In this document: piece by piece, positions 1 to 7,179 of the stretch
Layout: the number at the start of each line of letters is the position of its first letter
Position numbering within the stretch: position 1 is the first letter of the stretch
Origin: Candidatus Odinarchaeota archaeon
GTDB taxonomy: Archaea > Asgardarchaeota > JAGGXT01
DNA: 14,661 nucleotides
Direction of reading: 5' to 3'
NCBI GenBank assembly: GCA_021162905.1
Contig: JAGGXT010000049.1
Location: 1 to 14,661 of the forward strand
Position numbers and translations under genes: made by a program
Notes under the pieces: generated by a model
Databases searched by the model: none
The model's input: the letters and a program-made list of their open reading frames with translations, nothing else
What the model was told of the DNA's origin: nothing

Positions 1-159
1 CTATATTACAGAGATATCGGTGTGGCCAAAAGAGGAATTGCAAGTGATATTTTCAAGTATATTCCTAACATAAAAAGTGTAAAATTTATTGAAGAGATTG
101 TAAAGCCCGAGGAAAAAGAAGAAAAGGAAGAAAAAGAGACCAAAGTTGAAGAAAAATAA
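1..159 (+). CDS. C-terminal fragment of an unrecognised protein with a charged tail
   Basis: Reading frame 1 is open from the first base of the window to a TAA at 157-159, giving the last 52 residues of a protein whose start lies outside the window. The first part looks like a folded domain end, with residues such as YYRDIGVAKRG followed by a helix-strand pattern ending in KFIEEIV. The last 17 or so residues are almost entirely Glu and Lys, a disordered tail of the kind common in archaeal proteins. I do not recognise the family from this fragment. It converges on the UPF0179 gene, with 29 bases between the two stop codons. The frame is supported by its compositional regularity and by the gene spacing, not by homology. 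Confidence 0.6.
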   Translation, partial: LYYRDIGVAKRGIASDIFKYIPNIKSVKFIEEIVKPEEKEEKEEKETKVEEK

Positions 160-188
160 GATTTTCTAAGCTAAAATAGACACATCTA

Positions 189-638
189 TTATTTCTTTTC
201 ATGCAATCGTCTTAAAATAACTCTGCTAAACAATTTATCTTTATTACAATTTATTTTTTCTAAAACTTTTACAATTTGAACTTTGTCTCCTTTAAATAAA
301 CCTGGTGGATGACATAAATGCCGATATTCTTTACATTTAATTAAAGAACAATCAATCGGTTCAAATTCGGTGATTCCTCCCTCAATAGCTTTTCTTGTAG
401 GTATTATAGCTTCTATATCGGCCTCCTTTACTTCCACTAATACAACAGCCCCCTCGTGTAGATTACAAGGGTGTTCAATATTTTTTACTCTCAAAATCTC
501 ATAAACTCTATTTCTTTCTAAATTTTCTTGGCATACTTTGTAGTATTCACATTTTTTACAAATTATAGTATCTCCAACATATAAAAATTTCATACCCTTT
601 TGTGCTAATGCCTTACCTATCAACGTGGTAATAATCAC
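189..638 (-). CDS. UPF0179 family cysteine-rich protein
   Basis: A 149-residue protein of the archaeal UPF0179 family, whose function is unknown. Seven regularly placed cysteines are visible: C27-x2-C30-x5-C36, C58, C97-x4-C102 and C109. They sit in the family signatures TLIG near the N-terminus, HPCxxHEG at 56-63 and LCxPPGL at 108-114. They probably bind a metal or Fe-S cluster, which is inferred from spacing only. I start it at the GTG at 638 and not at the ATG at 656. A GAGGTG Shine-Dalgarno at 645-650 ends six bases before this GTG, and the TLIG motif then lies four residues after the start Met, as I recall for methanogen homologues. It is the last gene of a three-gene minus-strand run behind a methyltransferase and a PUA protein, which hints at an RNA-related role. 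Confidence 0.85.
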   Translation of the reverse strand: MIITTLIGKALAQKGMKFLYVGDTIICKKCEYYKVCQENLERNRVYEILRVKNIEHPCNLHEGAVVLVEVKEADIEAIIPTRKAIEGGITEFEPIDCSLIKCKEYRHLCHPPGLFKGDKVQIVKVLEKINCNKDKLFSRVILRRLHEKK

Positions 639-644
639 TTTTAG

Positions 645-650
645 CACCTC
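645..650 (-). promoter_or_regulatory. Shine-Dalgarno GAGGTG deciding the UPF0179 start
   Basis: The minus strand reads GAGGTG, then CTAAAA, then GTG (638-636). The six-base spacer from GGTG matches at least six other genes in this window. The longer reading frame from ATG 656 would place this strong element inside the coding sequence. Confidence 0.65.
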
Positions 651-673
651 TCTCATACATTCTTTTAGTCACT

Positions 674-1237
674 TTAATATCCTTGTCTCAAATAAATTCC
701 TAAATCCACTATATTTTTTACGGCAACCTTTTGATCAGTAATATATTTAAACCTTGCAGGCGAAAATAATAACTTTCCAAGCCCTAAACAGTCACCATAT
801 TTATTAAAGACAAAAACAAATCTACTACCCTTTGGAGGGTATATTATTTTCACTATAGATTTTTTAAATATGTCTTTACCATAAAGAAATATTTGTTCTC
901 CTATATCATTAACAAATACCTTAGCCTTTTTTGCAAATTTTGAAAAAAATAATATACCAGCTAAAGTTAATACTATTTTTTTACTATTTTTATAAATTTC
1001 TGCGATTTTCAGCCCTAGGGCTGTTGCTGATTCGAACTGTTTGTATTTTCCTATAACTTCCCATGTTCTTCTATCAGAAAGGAATATATTCCATACATTA
1101 TCATCTTTATTAGTCGAAACAATAAGGCAGCTTCTATCTCGCAAAGTCTGTTTTAAATCTATTTCAAATTTCCTAACTAAGAAGTCAAAAAGCAATCTAT
1201 AAGCGTCACTTTTTTCTGTTAATGCCTTATAAGACAC
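674..1237 (-). CDS. Nip7-like PUA-domain RNA-binding protein
   Basis: A protein of about 187 residues with a divergent N-terminal alpha/beta domain (1-100) and a C-terminal PUA domain (about 106-187). The PUA part shows the hallmarks of the Nip7 group: a GEQIFLYGKD segment at 113-122, a hydrophobic strand plus FNKYGDCLGLG at 144-154, and the ending VDLGIYLRQGY. Nip7 is a ribosome-biogenesis factor that binds RNA through this domain. The gene follows an NSUN-type methyltransferase gene, and a GTG or ATG start would overlap or abut that gene's TGA. Three starts are possible: GTG 1246, ATG 1240 and GTG 1237. I prefer 1237 because GGTGATC at 1241-1247 then lies at the six-base GGTG spacing seen elsewhere here; with ATG 1240 the spacing would be too short. 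The family call is good, and orthology to Nip7 proper is less certain because the N-terminal half is divergent. Confidence 0.75.
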   Translation of the reverse strand: MSYKALTEKSDAYRLLFDFLVRKFEIDLKQTLRDRSCLIVSTNKDDNVWNIFLSDRRTWEVIGKYKQFESATALGLKIAEIYKNSKKIVLTLAGILFFSKFAKKAKVFVNDIGEQIFLYGKDIFKKSIVKIIYPPKGSRFVFVFNKYGDCLGLGKLLFSPARFKYITDQKVAVKNIVDLGIYLRQGY

Positions 1238-1240
1238 CAT

Positions 1241-1248
1241 GATCACCC
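1241..1248 (-). promoter_or_regulatory. Shine-Dalgarno GGGTGATC overlapping the methyltransferase stop codon
   Basis: The minus strand reads GGGTGATC followed by ATG and GTG. The TGA inside it is the stop codon of the upstream methyltransferase, so termination and re-initiation are physically coupled. The full anti-Shine-Dalgarno match GGTGATC is the strongest in the window. Confidence 0.6.
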
Positions 1249-2208
1249 AGATTTTCTTATCTTTGCAATGAAAAATCCAATTGTTCTATCGGTATGAGGA
1301 TACAATCTCTTTGCAAATTTTAACCTTTCATCAAAAGTATAATCCTCGAATTTTAGAAGCCCAGGCTTACCCATATTTATGTTTATAGGCTCTAATTTTA
1401 TTTCATCCTTAAACTCATCCAAAGCTTGAGATATTACATATTCGTTTTCCTCTGGAGCAATGCTACATGTAGAATATACAATGATTCCATCATTTTTTAT
1501 AGACCTTATTGCGCTTACTAAAAGTTCCAGCTGGACTCGACTCATTATCTTTATATCCTTTAATTTTCTACTTTTCTTTCTACTCGGATCTATAGGTATA
1601 AGCCCCTCCCCTGTACATGGAGCATCCAAAAGGATTTTATCAAATTTAATTCCCATTTTATGCAACCTTCTTGCATCCATCTTTAAAACAATTGTATTTT
1701 TTATGCCCATTCTCTGAATGTTTGCCATAAGTGCTTTAATTCGAGTTGAGGACGAATCTATAGAAATTAAAGTTCCCTCATTATTCATTAATTGGGCTAA
1801 ATAAGTTGTTTTTGCCCCTGGCGCTGCACACATATCGACCACAATATCATCGCTTTTAGGGAATAGTATTTCTGGTGGTAGCATGGATGCCGCATTTTGA
1901 ATAAAATAATACCCTAAAAGATATTCAGGAGTTGCGCCTATTGGTACGTTCGCCTTTTGAACAGTATAACCATATTTTGTCCATTTGATTTTCTCTAAAA
2001 CTATCCCTCTTTCTTCCAGTCTCTTCAGTAATAGATCCTCTCTCACCTTTATAGTGTTTACTCTAATTGTTGGCTTTAGTCCTTTTTCACAAGCTTCCAG
2101 AAACTCATAGAGTTCTTCATCATCAAATATTTCCAAGTATCTCTTTATCATGTACTCCCGGTACCCATATTTTTCAGCAAGTTTTTTAATTCTGTTCTCC
2201 CAAATCAT
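1243..2208 (-). CDS. NOL1/NOP2/Sun-family RNA cytosine-C5 methyltransferase
   Basis: A 321-residue S-adenosylmethionine-dependent RNA m5C methyltransferase. The SAM-binding loop DMCAAPGAKT is at 125-134, and an acidic residue at 151 is placed to bind the ribose. Motif IV DAPCTGEG (195-202) supplies Cys198, and motif VI STCS (246-249) supplies Cys248, the pair this family uses for attack and enzyme release. The N-terminal 110 residues match the RNA-recognition region of archaeal members, including IRVNT and the YYFIQNAASMLPP segment. The C-terminus GFFIAKIRK closely resembles Pyrococcus PH1991. Whether it modifies tRNA or rRNA cannot be read from the sequence. I start it at ATG 2208, with GTGAT at 2213-2217 as Shine-Dalgarno; a GTG at 2217 would place that element inside the gene. 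It leads a minus-strand operon with the Nip7-like and UPF0179 genes. Confidence 0.92.
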   Translation of the reverse strand: MIWENRIKKLAEKYGYREYMIKRYLEIFDDEELYEFLEACEKGLKPTIRVNTIKVREDLLLKRLEERGIVLEKIKWTKYGYTVQKANVPIGATPEYLLGYYFIQNAASMLPPEILFPKSDDIVVDMCAAPGAKTTYLAQLMNNEGTLISIDSSSTRIKALMANIQRMGIKNTIVLKMDARRLHKMGIKFDKILLDAPCTGEGLIPIDPSRKKSRKLKDIKIMSRVQLELLVSAIRSIKNDGIIVYSTCSIAPEENEYVISQALDEFKDEIKLEPININMGKPGLLKFEDYTFDERLKFAKRLYPHTDRTIGFFIAKIRKSG

Positions 2209-2212
2209 CTTA

Positions 2213-2223
2213 ATCACGGTGGT
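2213..2223. promoter_or_regulatory. Back-to-back Shine-Dalgarno elements of divergent genes
   Basis: The minus strand carries GTGAT (2217-2213), ending before ATG 2208. The plus strand carries GGTGGT (2218-2223), ending before ATG 2228. In both, the GTG or GGTG core is followed by exactly six bases before the ATG. Only 19 bases separate the two start codons, so neither gene has room for a promoter between them. Confidence 0.6.
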
Positions 2224-2227
2224 TCTT

Positions 2228-2782
2228 ATGTCATTTTTTGAAGTTGAAATTAAATTAAGACTTAATGATTTTCTTAGGAAACGATTTGAATCATTTTTTA
2301 ATAAATATTCTCTACTACCTATAAAAGAAGAGAGACTGGTTGATGTATATTTTAATCATCCCTATAGAAACTTTTCAGAGAGTGATGAGGTTTTAAGAGT
2401 AAGAAAAACATTAGATTATGTATTATTAACATATAAAGGACCTAGAGTTAAAGGGCGCAGCAAGACACGTGAAGAGTTAGAGGTTCGTATTTCTGACTTT
2501 GATACTATAATTTTAATCTTAAGGAGGATTGGGTTTGATGAATTAATTAGGATTGAAAAGATTAGGAAAACTTATGTTTTTAATAAATTTAAAATTTGTA
2601 TTGACAATGTTGAAAACTTAGGATTATTCGCTGAAATCGAAGTAGCGTGTAATAATAAAGATGAAATAAAAAACATAGAAAATGAGATGTTTCAGTTTTT
2701 AAAAACTGAAATTTCTGATGATGTTGAAAAATATATCGAACCAAAAACATATTTAGAATTAATTTTAGAACGAGATGAATAA
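2228..2782 (+). CDS. CYTH-domain protein (CyaB/ThTPase-like)
   Basis: A 184-residue CYTH triphosphate-tunnel protein. The diagnostic ExExK motif is at E5, E7 and K9, right after the start. Further tunnel residues follow in the expected order: R57 and R59 in LRVRK, K70 in LTYKGP, E84/E86 in EELEVR, R108-R113 in a basic strand, D126, and E136/E138 in FAEIE. The domain fills the whole chain. CYTH enzymes bind nucleoside or inorganic triphosphates with Mg2+, and members include class IV adenylate cyclase, thiamine triphosphatase and tripolyphosphatase; the archaeal substrate cannot be told from sequence. The start at 2228 is fixed by the ExExK motif and by GGTGGT at 2218-2223. It is followed two bases after its stop by an HD-domain phosphohydrolase, so the two probably act together. 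Its promoter must lie inside the divergent methyltransferase gene. Confidence 0.88.
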   Translation: MSFFEVEIKLRLNDFLRKRFESFFNKYSLLPIKEERLVDVYFNHPYRNFSESDEVLRVRKTLDYVLLTYKGPRVKGRSKTREELEVRISDFDTIILILRRIGFDELIRIEKIRKTYVFNKFKICIDNVENLGLFAEIEVACNNKDEIKNIENEMFQFLKTEISDDVEKYIEPKTYLELILERDE

Positions 2783-2784
2783 TT

Positions 2785-3375
2785 ATGTGCGACTTGGAAA
2801 AATATTTAGACAAAATAATGTTTTTTTCAAAGGCTATTATGGGTAAATCTTTCCATCATGGCTGGCCACATGTAGAACGTGTACTTAACGTGGCTCATAA
2901 AATCTCACAAAAGGAGGGAGGACATTATCCAATAATAAAAGCTGCTGTCTTTCTACATGATATAGGAAGGTACGTTGAAAGATCATTAAATAGTCATCAC
3001 GCAGTTCTTAGTGCAGATATAGCTAAAGAATTTCTAAAAAGTATAGGCGTTTGTGATTATCACATCTCAGAAATAACCCATATTATTATTTCCCATAGTT
3101 TCACATCGGGTATTAAACCAAGATCTCTTGAAGCTAAAATAGTATCTGACGCTGATAAGATTGATGCCTTGGGAGCGGTTGGTGTTATTCGTGCATTTCT
3201 TTTTGGCGAATCAAATGGTAGATCTCCAAACGATACATTGCAACATTTTATAGATAAATTATTTAAACTTCCAGATCTCATGTATACAAATACTGGTAAG
3301 ATTATTGCAAGGAAGAGAGTTGAAATAATGAAAGTAGTTTACGAGGAATTACTTAATGAATTATCTATTAAGTAG
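2785..3375 (+). CDS. HD-domain phosphohydrolase (YpgQ-like)
   Basis: A 196-residue HD-superfamily metal-dependent phosphohydrolase. The metal ligands are visible in order: H29 in GWPHVERV, H58-D59 in FLHDIGR, the histidine pair H71-H72 and H104 between helices, and D122 in SDADKIDALGA. The segment DADKIDALGAVGVIR followed by an F-rich helix is typical of the YpgQ/YedJ group, for which nucleoside-triphosphate pyrophosphohydrolase activity has been reported for a bacterial member. Substrate specificity here is unknown. The ATG is two bases after the CYTH stop, so the two genes are almost certainly one transcript and translationally coupled. Only a weak GATG lies upstream in place of the GGTG seen at other genes. 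The pairing with a CYTH protein suggests a triphosphate or polyphosphate metabolism unit, which is inference. Confidence 0.87.
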   Translation: MCDLEKYLDKIMFFSKAIMGKSFHHGWPHVERVLNVAHKISQKEGGHYPIIKAAVFLHDIGRYVERSLNSHHAVLSADIAKEFLKSIGVCDYHISEITHIIISHSFTSGIKPRSLEAKIVSDADKIDALGAVGVIRAFLFGESNGRSPNDTLQHFIDKLFKLPDLMYTNTGKIIARKRVEIMKVVYEELLNELSIK

Positions 3376-3400
3376 ATTAGTACGTATTTTACTTTAATCT

Positions 3401-3415
3401 CGAAAAATTTAAATA
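3401..3415 (+). promoter_or_regulatory. Probable BRE/TATA box of the proteasome beta gene
   Basis: CGAAAAATTTAAATA fits an archaeal purine-rich BRE followed by a TATA box. It lies about 83 bases before the GTG start, in the only intergenic gap (122 bases) between the HD gene and psmB. A leader of about 60 bases is implied. Confidence 0.5.
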
Positions 3416-3497
3416 TTGACTAATTGAAAAACAAAATAAGCGTGTTTTATGCTTTAGCTTTTGTCATAATTCTAAGTTTATTTTTGGGGGTATAAAT

Positions 3498-4118
3498 GTG
3501 AATAATTTTGATAAGGCAAAACTTATACTAAAAGGAACAACGTCAATAGGTGTAAAATGTGTTGATGGAGTGATTTTAGCTGCTGATATGCGTGCAGTGA
3601 ATCAAGAGTTTAATATCGTTAGTGAGAACGTTAGAAAAGTTTTTTCTCTCATAGATAATAGAGTTGGTATTGCTCTTTCAGGAATAGTTGGTGATGTTCA
3701 AGGATTAGTCGATTTAATGCGTGCTGAGTTAAAACTTTATTTACTAGAAAATGAAAAAATAAGTGTTAGAGGAATAGCACAATTTATTGGAAATTTTCTA
3801 TTTAGAAGTATAAGACGTTATCCATATATTGTTGAAGCTATAATTGGTGGATATGACGATACAGGTTATCATCTTTACGGCCTAGATATGGCCGGAAGTA
3901 TAATTGAAGATAATATTATCGCAATAGGTGAAGGAGCGACTCTTGTATTTGGTGTTCTCGAAGCAGTAGATTTATCAAAATTAAAAGTTAAAGAAGCTAA
4001 AAAAGTGGCACTGGATGCCTTAAAATCGGCTAGTAAAAGAAGCGCTTTTACAGGTAGTAGGATACAAATGTTGTTTTTGAGCAAATCTGGAAGTCATGAG
4101 GAAGTTTTAGAGGTTTGA
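3498..4118 (+). CDS. psmB: 20S proteasome beta subunit with divergent auxiliary residues
   Basis: A 206-residue archaeal 20S proteasome beta subunit. A short propeptide (1-13) ends in Gly13, and the predicted catalytic nucleophile is Thr14 in GTTSIG. Asp30 corresponds to Asp17 of the mature enzyme. Lys47 in VRKVF corresponds to Lys33, with one extra residue between them. The body shows the usual GxVGD, YPYIVEAIIGGYD and GVLE segments. The auxiliary residues differ from the Thermoplasma enzyme: the Ser129 position is Glu145 in IGEGA, and Asp166 and Ser169 align with Ser182 and Thr185. This may be a processed but weak or specialised subunit, as known where archaea carry two beta paralogues. The GTG start follows GGGGGT at 3486-3491; the ATG two bases earlier is out of frame. 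FttA follows 81 bases downstream, a pairing I recall from many archaea. Confidence 0.9.
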   Translation: MNNFDKAKLILKGTTSIGVKCVDGVILAADMRAVNQEFNIVSENVRKVFSLIDNRVGIALSGIVGDVQGLVDLMRAELKLYLLENEKISVRGIAQFIGNFLFRSIRRYPYIVEAIIGGYDDTGYHLYGLDMAGSIIEDNIIAIGEGATLVFGVLEAVDLSKLKVKEAKKVALDALKSASKRSAFTGSRIQMLFLSKSGSHEEVLEV

Positions 4119-4199
4119 AATAATAAAATATCAACTTATAACCTTTAATTTTTAGGTTAAATTAAAGTTTTCAAATCTGAAATATGGAGCGTATGTGTA

Positions 4200-6113
4200 A
4201 TGGAAACAGCATCTGTGAAGTCTCTTAATGAGATTAAGGAAAGAATAATACAATATTTACCGCCAAATGCGCAGATCACAAAAATAGAGTTTGAAGGACC
4301 AGAAATAGCTATTTACTCGAAGAACCCGCACGTCTTAGTTGGTAATGGCGAATTAGTAAAAGCCGTTGCAAAAACTCTGCAAAAGCGAATTGTTGTGCGT
4401 GCTGATCCATCAGTTAGAATGGATAAAGAAGCAGCAATCGAAAAAATAAGAGAAATAGTACCCCCTGAAGCGGAAATAACGAAAATTATTTTTGATGATA
4501 CCCTCGGGGAGGTAATAATTGAAGCAAAAAAGCCAGGGCTTGTTATTGGGAAGAATGGAGTCACATTAAAAGAAATAACAAGAGCAATTTTATGGCGACC
4601 AGTTGTAATACGTAAACCTCCCCGAGATAGTGCTATTGTGGAGCAAATTAGAGGGATTCTTCAAGAAACTGTAGAGAAACGTCTTCAAATGTTAAGAAAT
4701 GTTGGATTTCGGATACATCGTCCACAAGTTTTTAAGAATGAATGGGTTAGGGTAATAGGTTTAGGTGGTTTTAGAGAAGTTGGGCGTTCAGCAATATTTG
4801 TTCAAACAAAAGAGAGTAATATTTTAATTGATTGTGGTGTGAATGTAGGTTCCCCTGAACACGCATTTCCTCATTTAGATATACCAGAGTTTAGTATAGA
4901 AGATCTAGACGCTGTAATTGTTACGCATGCTCATCTCGATCATAGTGGCTTTATTCCATTTCTTTTTAAATATGGATATAATGGGCCAGTTTATACTACA
5001 AGACCGACAAGGAATCTTATGGTTTTATTGCAATTAGATTATCTGGATGTTGCTGAACGAAATGGAAAACTGCAGCCCTATTCACAAAAAGATATAAAGA
5101 AAGAAATAATACACACTATAACATTAGAATATGGAGAGGTTACTGATATCTCTCCAGATGTTCGTTTGACGCTTCACAATGCAGGTCATATACTTGGATC
5201 AGCTATAGTTCATTTACATATAGGAGACGGATTATATAATATTGCATATACTGGTGACTTTAAATATGCAAAAACTAGACTCTTGGAACCTGCAAATACC
5301 ACTTTTCCAAGATTAGAAACCCTAATTATGGAAAGTACATATGGTGCTAAGAGTGATATTATGCCTCCTCGTCCAGAAGCCGAAAAACAATTAATTGATT
5401 TTCTTAACAGAATTCTTAGTCGAGATGGTATAGCATTAATACCCGTTCTAGCCGTTGGACGTGCGCAAGAGATTATGTTAGTTATAGAGGAGGCAATTCG
5501 GAAGAAAAAACTTATGGAAGTTCCTGTATTTATCGATGGCATGATTTTAGAGGCAACAGCAATACATACAACTCATCCAGAATTTCTTGCAACCGATCTG
5601 AGGAATATGATATTCCATAAGGGGTATAATCCCTTTACGGCAGAAATATTCCATGAAGTTGGAAAAACCGCTAGAGAAGATATTGTTGAATCAGGACCAG
5701 CAATAATTATGGCAACTTCAGGTATGCTAAATGGAGGCCCATCTGTTGATTACTTCAAACTCTTAGCTCCGGATCCAAAAAATGCGATAATCTTTGTAAG
5801 CTATCAAGCAGAAGGAACATTGGGTCGCCGAGTTCAGAAAGGAATCAAAGAGGTACAATTTCCAGCTACTACTACAACTCCCGCACAGGTAGTACAAGTA
5901 AATATGGAAGTTGTAACAATTGAAGGATTCTCTGGACATTCAGATTTTAAACAATTAGTAAGGTACATACGTAACTTAAGCACGATGCCTGAAAATATCA
6001 TTGTATGTCATGGCGAAGAGGGTAAATGCCTAAATTTAGCCACAACAATTCATAAACTGAAAAATATTAAAACTATGGCTCCAAGGAATTTAGAAGCTAT
6101 AAGATTAAGATGA
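4200..6113 (+). CDS. fttA: Transcription termination factor FttA / aCPSF1 (KH, MBL, beta-CASP ribonuclease)
   Basis: A full-length 637-residue archaeal CPSF1, the 5'-3' exo/endoribonuclease that terminates transcription at U-rich sites. It has two N-terminal KH-type domains: KHa at about 1-68, and KHb at about 70-145 with the GKNG loop at 117-120. A metallo-beta-lactamase domain follows, with H243-H245-D247-H248 (HAHLDH), H330 (GHILGS) and D353 (YTGDF). The beta-CASP insertion has motif A E378 (MESTYG), motif B in AVGRAQE (418-424) and motif C H580 (GFSGHSD), with a final H604 in CHGE. All catalytic zinc ligands are present, so it should be an active nuclease. GGAGCG at 4186-4191 can act as Shine-Dalgarno for ATG 4200. 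The 3' end overlaps the last nine bases of sepF on the other strand. Confidence 0.96.
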   Translation: METASVKSLNEIKERIIQYLPPNAQITKIEFEGPEIAIYSKNPHVLVGNGELVKAVAKTLQKRIVVRADPSVRMDKEAAIEKIREIVPPEAEITKIIFDDTLGEVIIEAKKPGLVIGKNGVTLKEITRAILWRPVVIRKPPRDSAIVEQIRGILQETVEKRLQMLRNVGFRIHRPQVFKNEWVRVIGLGGFREVGRSAIFVQTKESNILIDCGVNVGSPEHAFPHLDIPEFSIEDLDAVIVTHAHLDHSGFIPFLFKYGYNGPVYTTRPTRNLMVLLQLDYLDVAERNGKLQPYSQKDIKKEIIHTITLEYGEVTDISPDVRLTLHNAGHILGSAIVHLHIGDGLYNIAYTGDFKYAKTRLLEPANTTFPRLETLIMESTYGAKSDIMPPRPEAEKQLIDFLNRILSRDGIALIPVLAVGRAQEIMLVIEEAIRKKKLMEVPVFIDGMILEATAIHTTHPEFLATDLRNMIFHKGYNPFTAEIFHEVGKTAREDIVESGPAIIMATSGMLNGGPSVDYFKLLAPDPKNAIIFVSYQAEGTLGRRVQKGIKEVQFPATTTTPAQVVQVNMEVVTIEGFSGHSDFKQLVRYIRNLSTMPENIIVCHGEEGKCLNLATTIHKLKNIKTMAPRNLEAIRLR

Positions 6114-6554
6114 TGGATTTATAAATTCCTCTTCTCTCTTTCTTATCCTAACATGTTTTGGTGTAATAAGTAAATAAGAAGTTTCTCCTATTTGAGCAAT
6201 ATCCCCTCCCACACGCTTTGCTAACCCCCTCAGTTTATCAAGTAATCTAATAATCTCTCGTTCATCATACGCTTTATTTAAAAACGACTCTAGGTTTACC
6301 AGAGCTATATTTCCATTAAGTATCTCTTTTTCAATAGGATTTAACTCAAAATACGATTGTCCCATAATATCAAATGATACTATTTCTATCTCACCTTTGG
6401 ATTCAAGTTCTTGTTGACTTTTTTTGCTCTCAGTTGCCCTTTTCTCATGAGATACTGTTGGTACTATACCAAACATTATAGGAACATTCTTCTCGTCACC
6501 GTCTTCTTCTTTTTCCTTTTTTTTACGCCATTTCCAAATCTTCTTAAGTCCCAT
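6105..6554 (-). CDS. sepF: Archaeal SepF, membrane anchor for FtsZ
   Basis: A 149-residue SepF-like cell-division protein. The N-terminus (1-17) is an amphipathic, Trp/Lys-rich helix typical of the membrane-targeting sequence, and a charged, low-complexity linker follows to about residue 55. The SepF fold (about 57-138) contains the hallmark GNIALVNL (81-88), a helix with DKLRGLAKRVGG, then a strand pattern ending TPKHVRI. In archaea SepF dimerises on the membrane and binds the C-terminal tail of FtsZ; ftsZ is in this window at 10942-11952. GGGGGC upstream of ATG 6554 acts as Shine-Dalgarno with a six-base spacer. It lies 105 bases downstream of the MCT-1-like gene on the same strand. Its end overlaps fttA by nine bases, tail to tail. 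Confidence 0.88.
   Translation of the reverse strand: MGLKKIWKWRKKKEKEEDGDEKNVPIMFGIVPTVSHEKRATESKKSQQELESKGEIEIVSFDIMGQSYFELNPIEKEILNGNIALVNLESFLNKAYDEREIIRLLDKLRGLAKRVGGDIAQIGETSYLLITPKHVRIRKREEEFINPSS
6126..6147 (+). terminator. Pyrimidine-rich tract downstream of fttA
   Basis: About a dozen bases after the fttA stop the plus strand becomes almost purely C and T, with CTCTTCTCTCTTTCTT inside it. U-rich tracts are the termination signal of archaeal RNA polymerase and of FttA itself. The tract lies inside the 3' end of sepF, where it encodes a run of Arg and Glu on the other strand, so part of its composition is explained by coding. Confidence 0.35.
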
Positions 6555-6659
6555 TAATTTGCCCCCGTATGTATATAGATATAGTAAGTATATTATCTCT
6601 TAATAAGTTTTTACAGCTTGTGTGTTTTCTATTATTTTTTATTGTAAGATTATAGCGCG

Positions 6660-7175
6660 TTACTTTGTCATTAATTGCTTACCTATGTTCCAAAAGTTAT
6701 CTTTAAAGTAATGTAGTGTCTTTATTATTTTCCCTTTACTCATATTCTTTATCTCTTTGCTGTCAAAAAGAGCTATGCCCAGAGCTATTGGTATCTTTTT
6801 GTCTATTTCCTTTATAAGTACTATCTGATCTTTTTCGATATCTTCTGATATTTCAACAACGCCTGGCCTCATAACGTCTGCGCCATTAAGAATGTGGGGT
6901 AAGGCTCCTTTGTCTATAATAACATACGGTAAGTCAACGCAGATTTTCTTGTATATTATAACTGCTAAATGTGGCACGATTTTATTAAAATCTGGGTCTA
7001 AGACTATAATACTGGGGGTACCCTCTATAGAAATTATTCCACTATCGTTATCCAAAAGTGTAAATTCTGCAGATCTGGCTTTTTCTAAAAAAGATCTTAA
7101 GTCCTTATATGTTATCTTTGAGAGCAGTTTTTTAATCTCCTTTTTGCTTAGAAATCTCCTATGCTTTATTTTCAT
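6660..7175 (-). CDS. MCT-1/Tma20-like PUA-domain protein
   Basis: A 171-residue RNA-binding protein of the archaeal COG2016 group, related to eukaryotic MCT-1/Tma20, which works in translation re-initiation and ribosome recycling. An N-terminal MCT-1-type domain (1-78) begins MKIKHRRFLSKKEIK, as in archaeal homologues. The PUA domain (79-155) shows VIIDKGALPHILNGADVMRPGV, with the family motif GADVMRPG at 98-105, and closes with HYFKDNFW. The start is at ATG 7175 and not ATG 7187, because GGTGAT (7180-7185) has its GGTG exactly six bases before 7175, and homologues begin there. It is divergent from the LSm gene and upstream of sepF, 105 bases away. It probably belongs to translation; its precise archaeal role is not settled. 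Confidence 0.88.
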   Translation of the reverse strand: MKIKHRRFLSKKEIKKLLSKITYKDLRSFLEKARSAEFTLLDNDSGIISIEGTPSIIVLDPDFNKIVPHLAVIIYKKICVDLPYVIIDKGALPHILNGADVMRPGVVEISEDIEKDQIVLIKEIDKKIPIALGIALFDSKEIKNMSKGKIIKTLHYFKDNFWNIGKQLMTK

Positions 7176-7179
7176 GAAA

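Noticed and set aside
4139..4159. Inverted repeat TAACCT...AGGTTA in the psmB-fttA gap
   Set aside because: The stem is only six pairs with a nine-base AT loop in AT-rich DNA. It could be chance, and it is not repeated elsewhere in the window.
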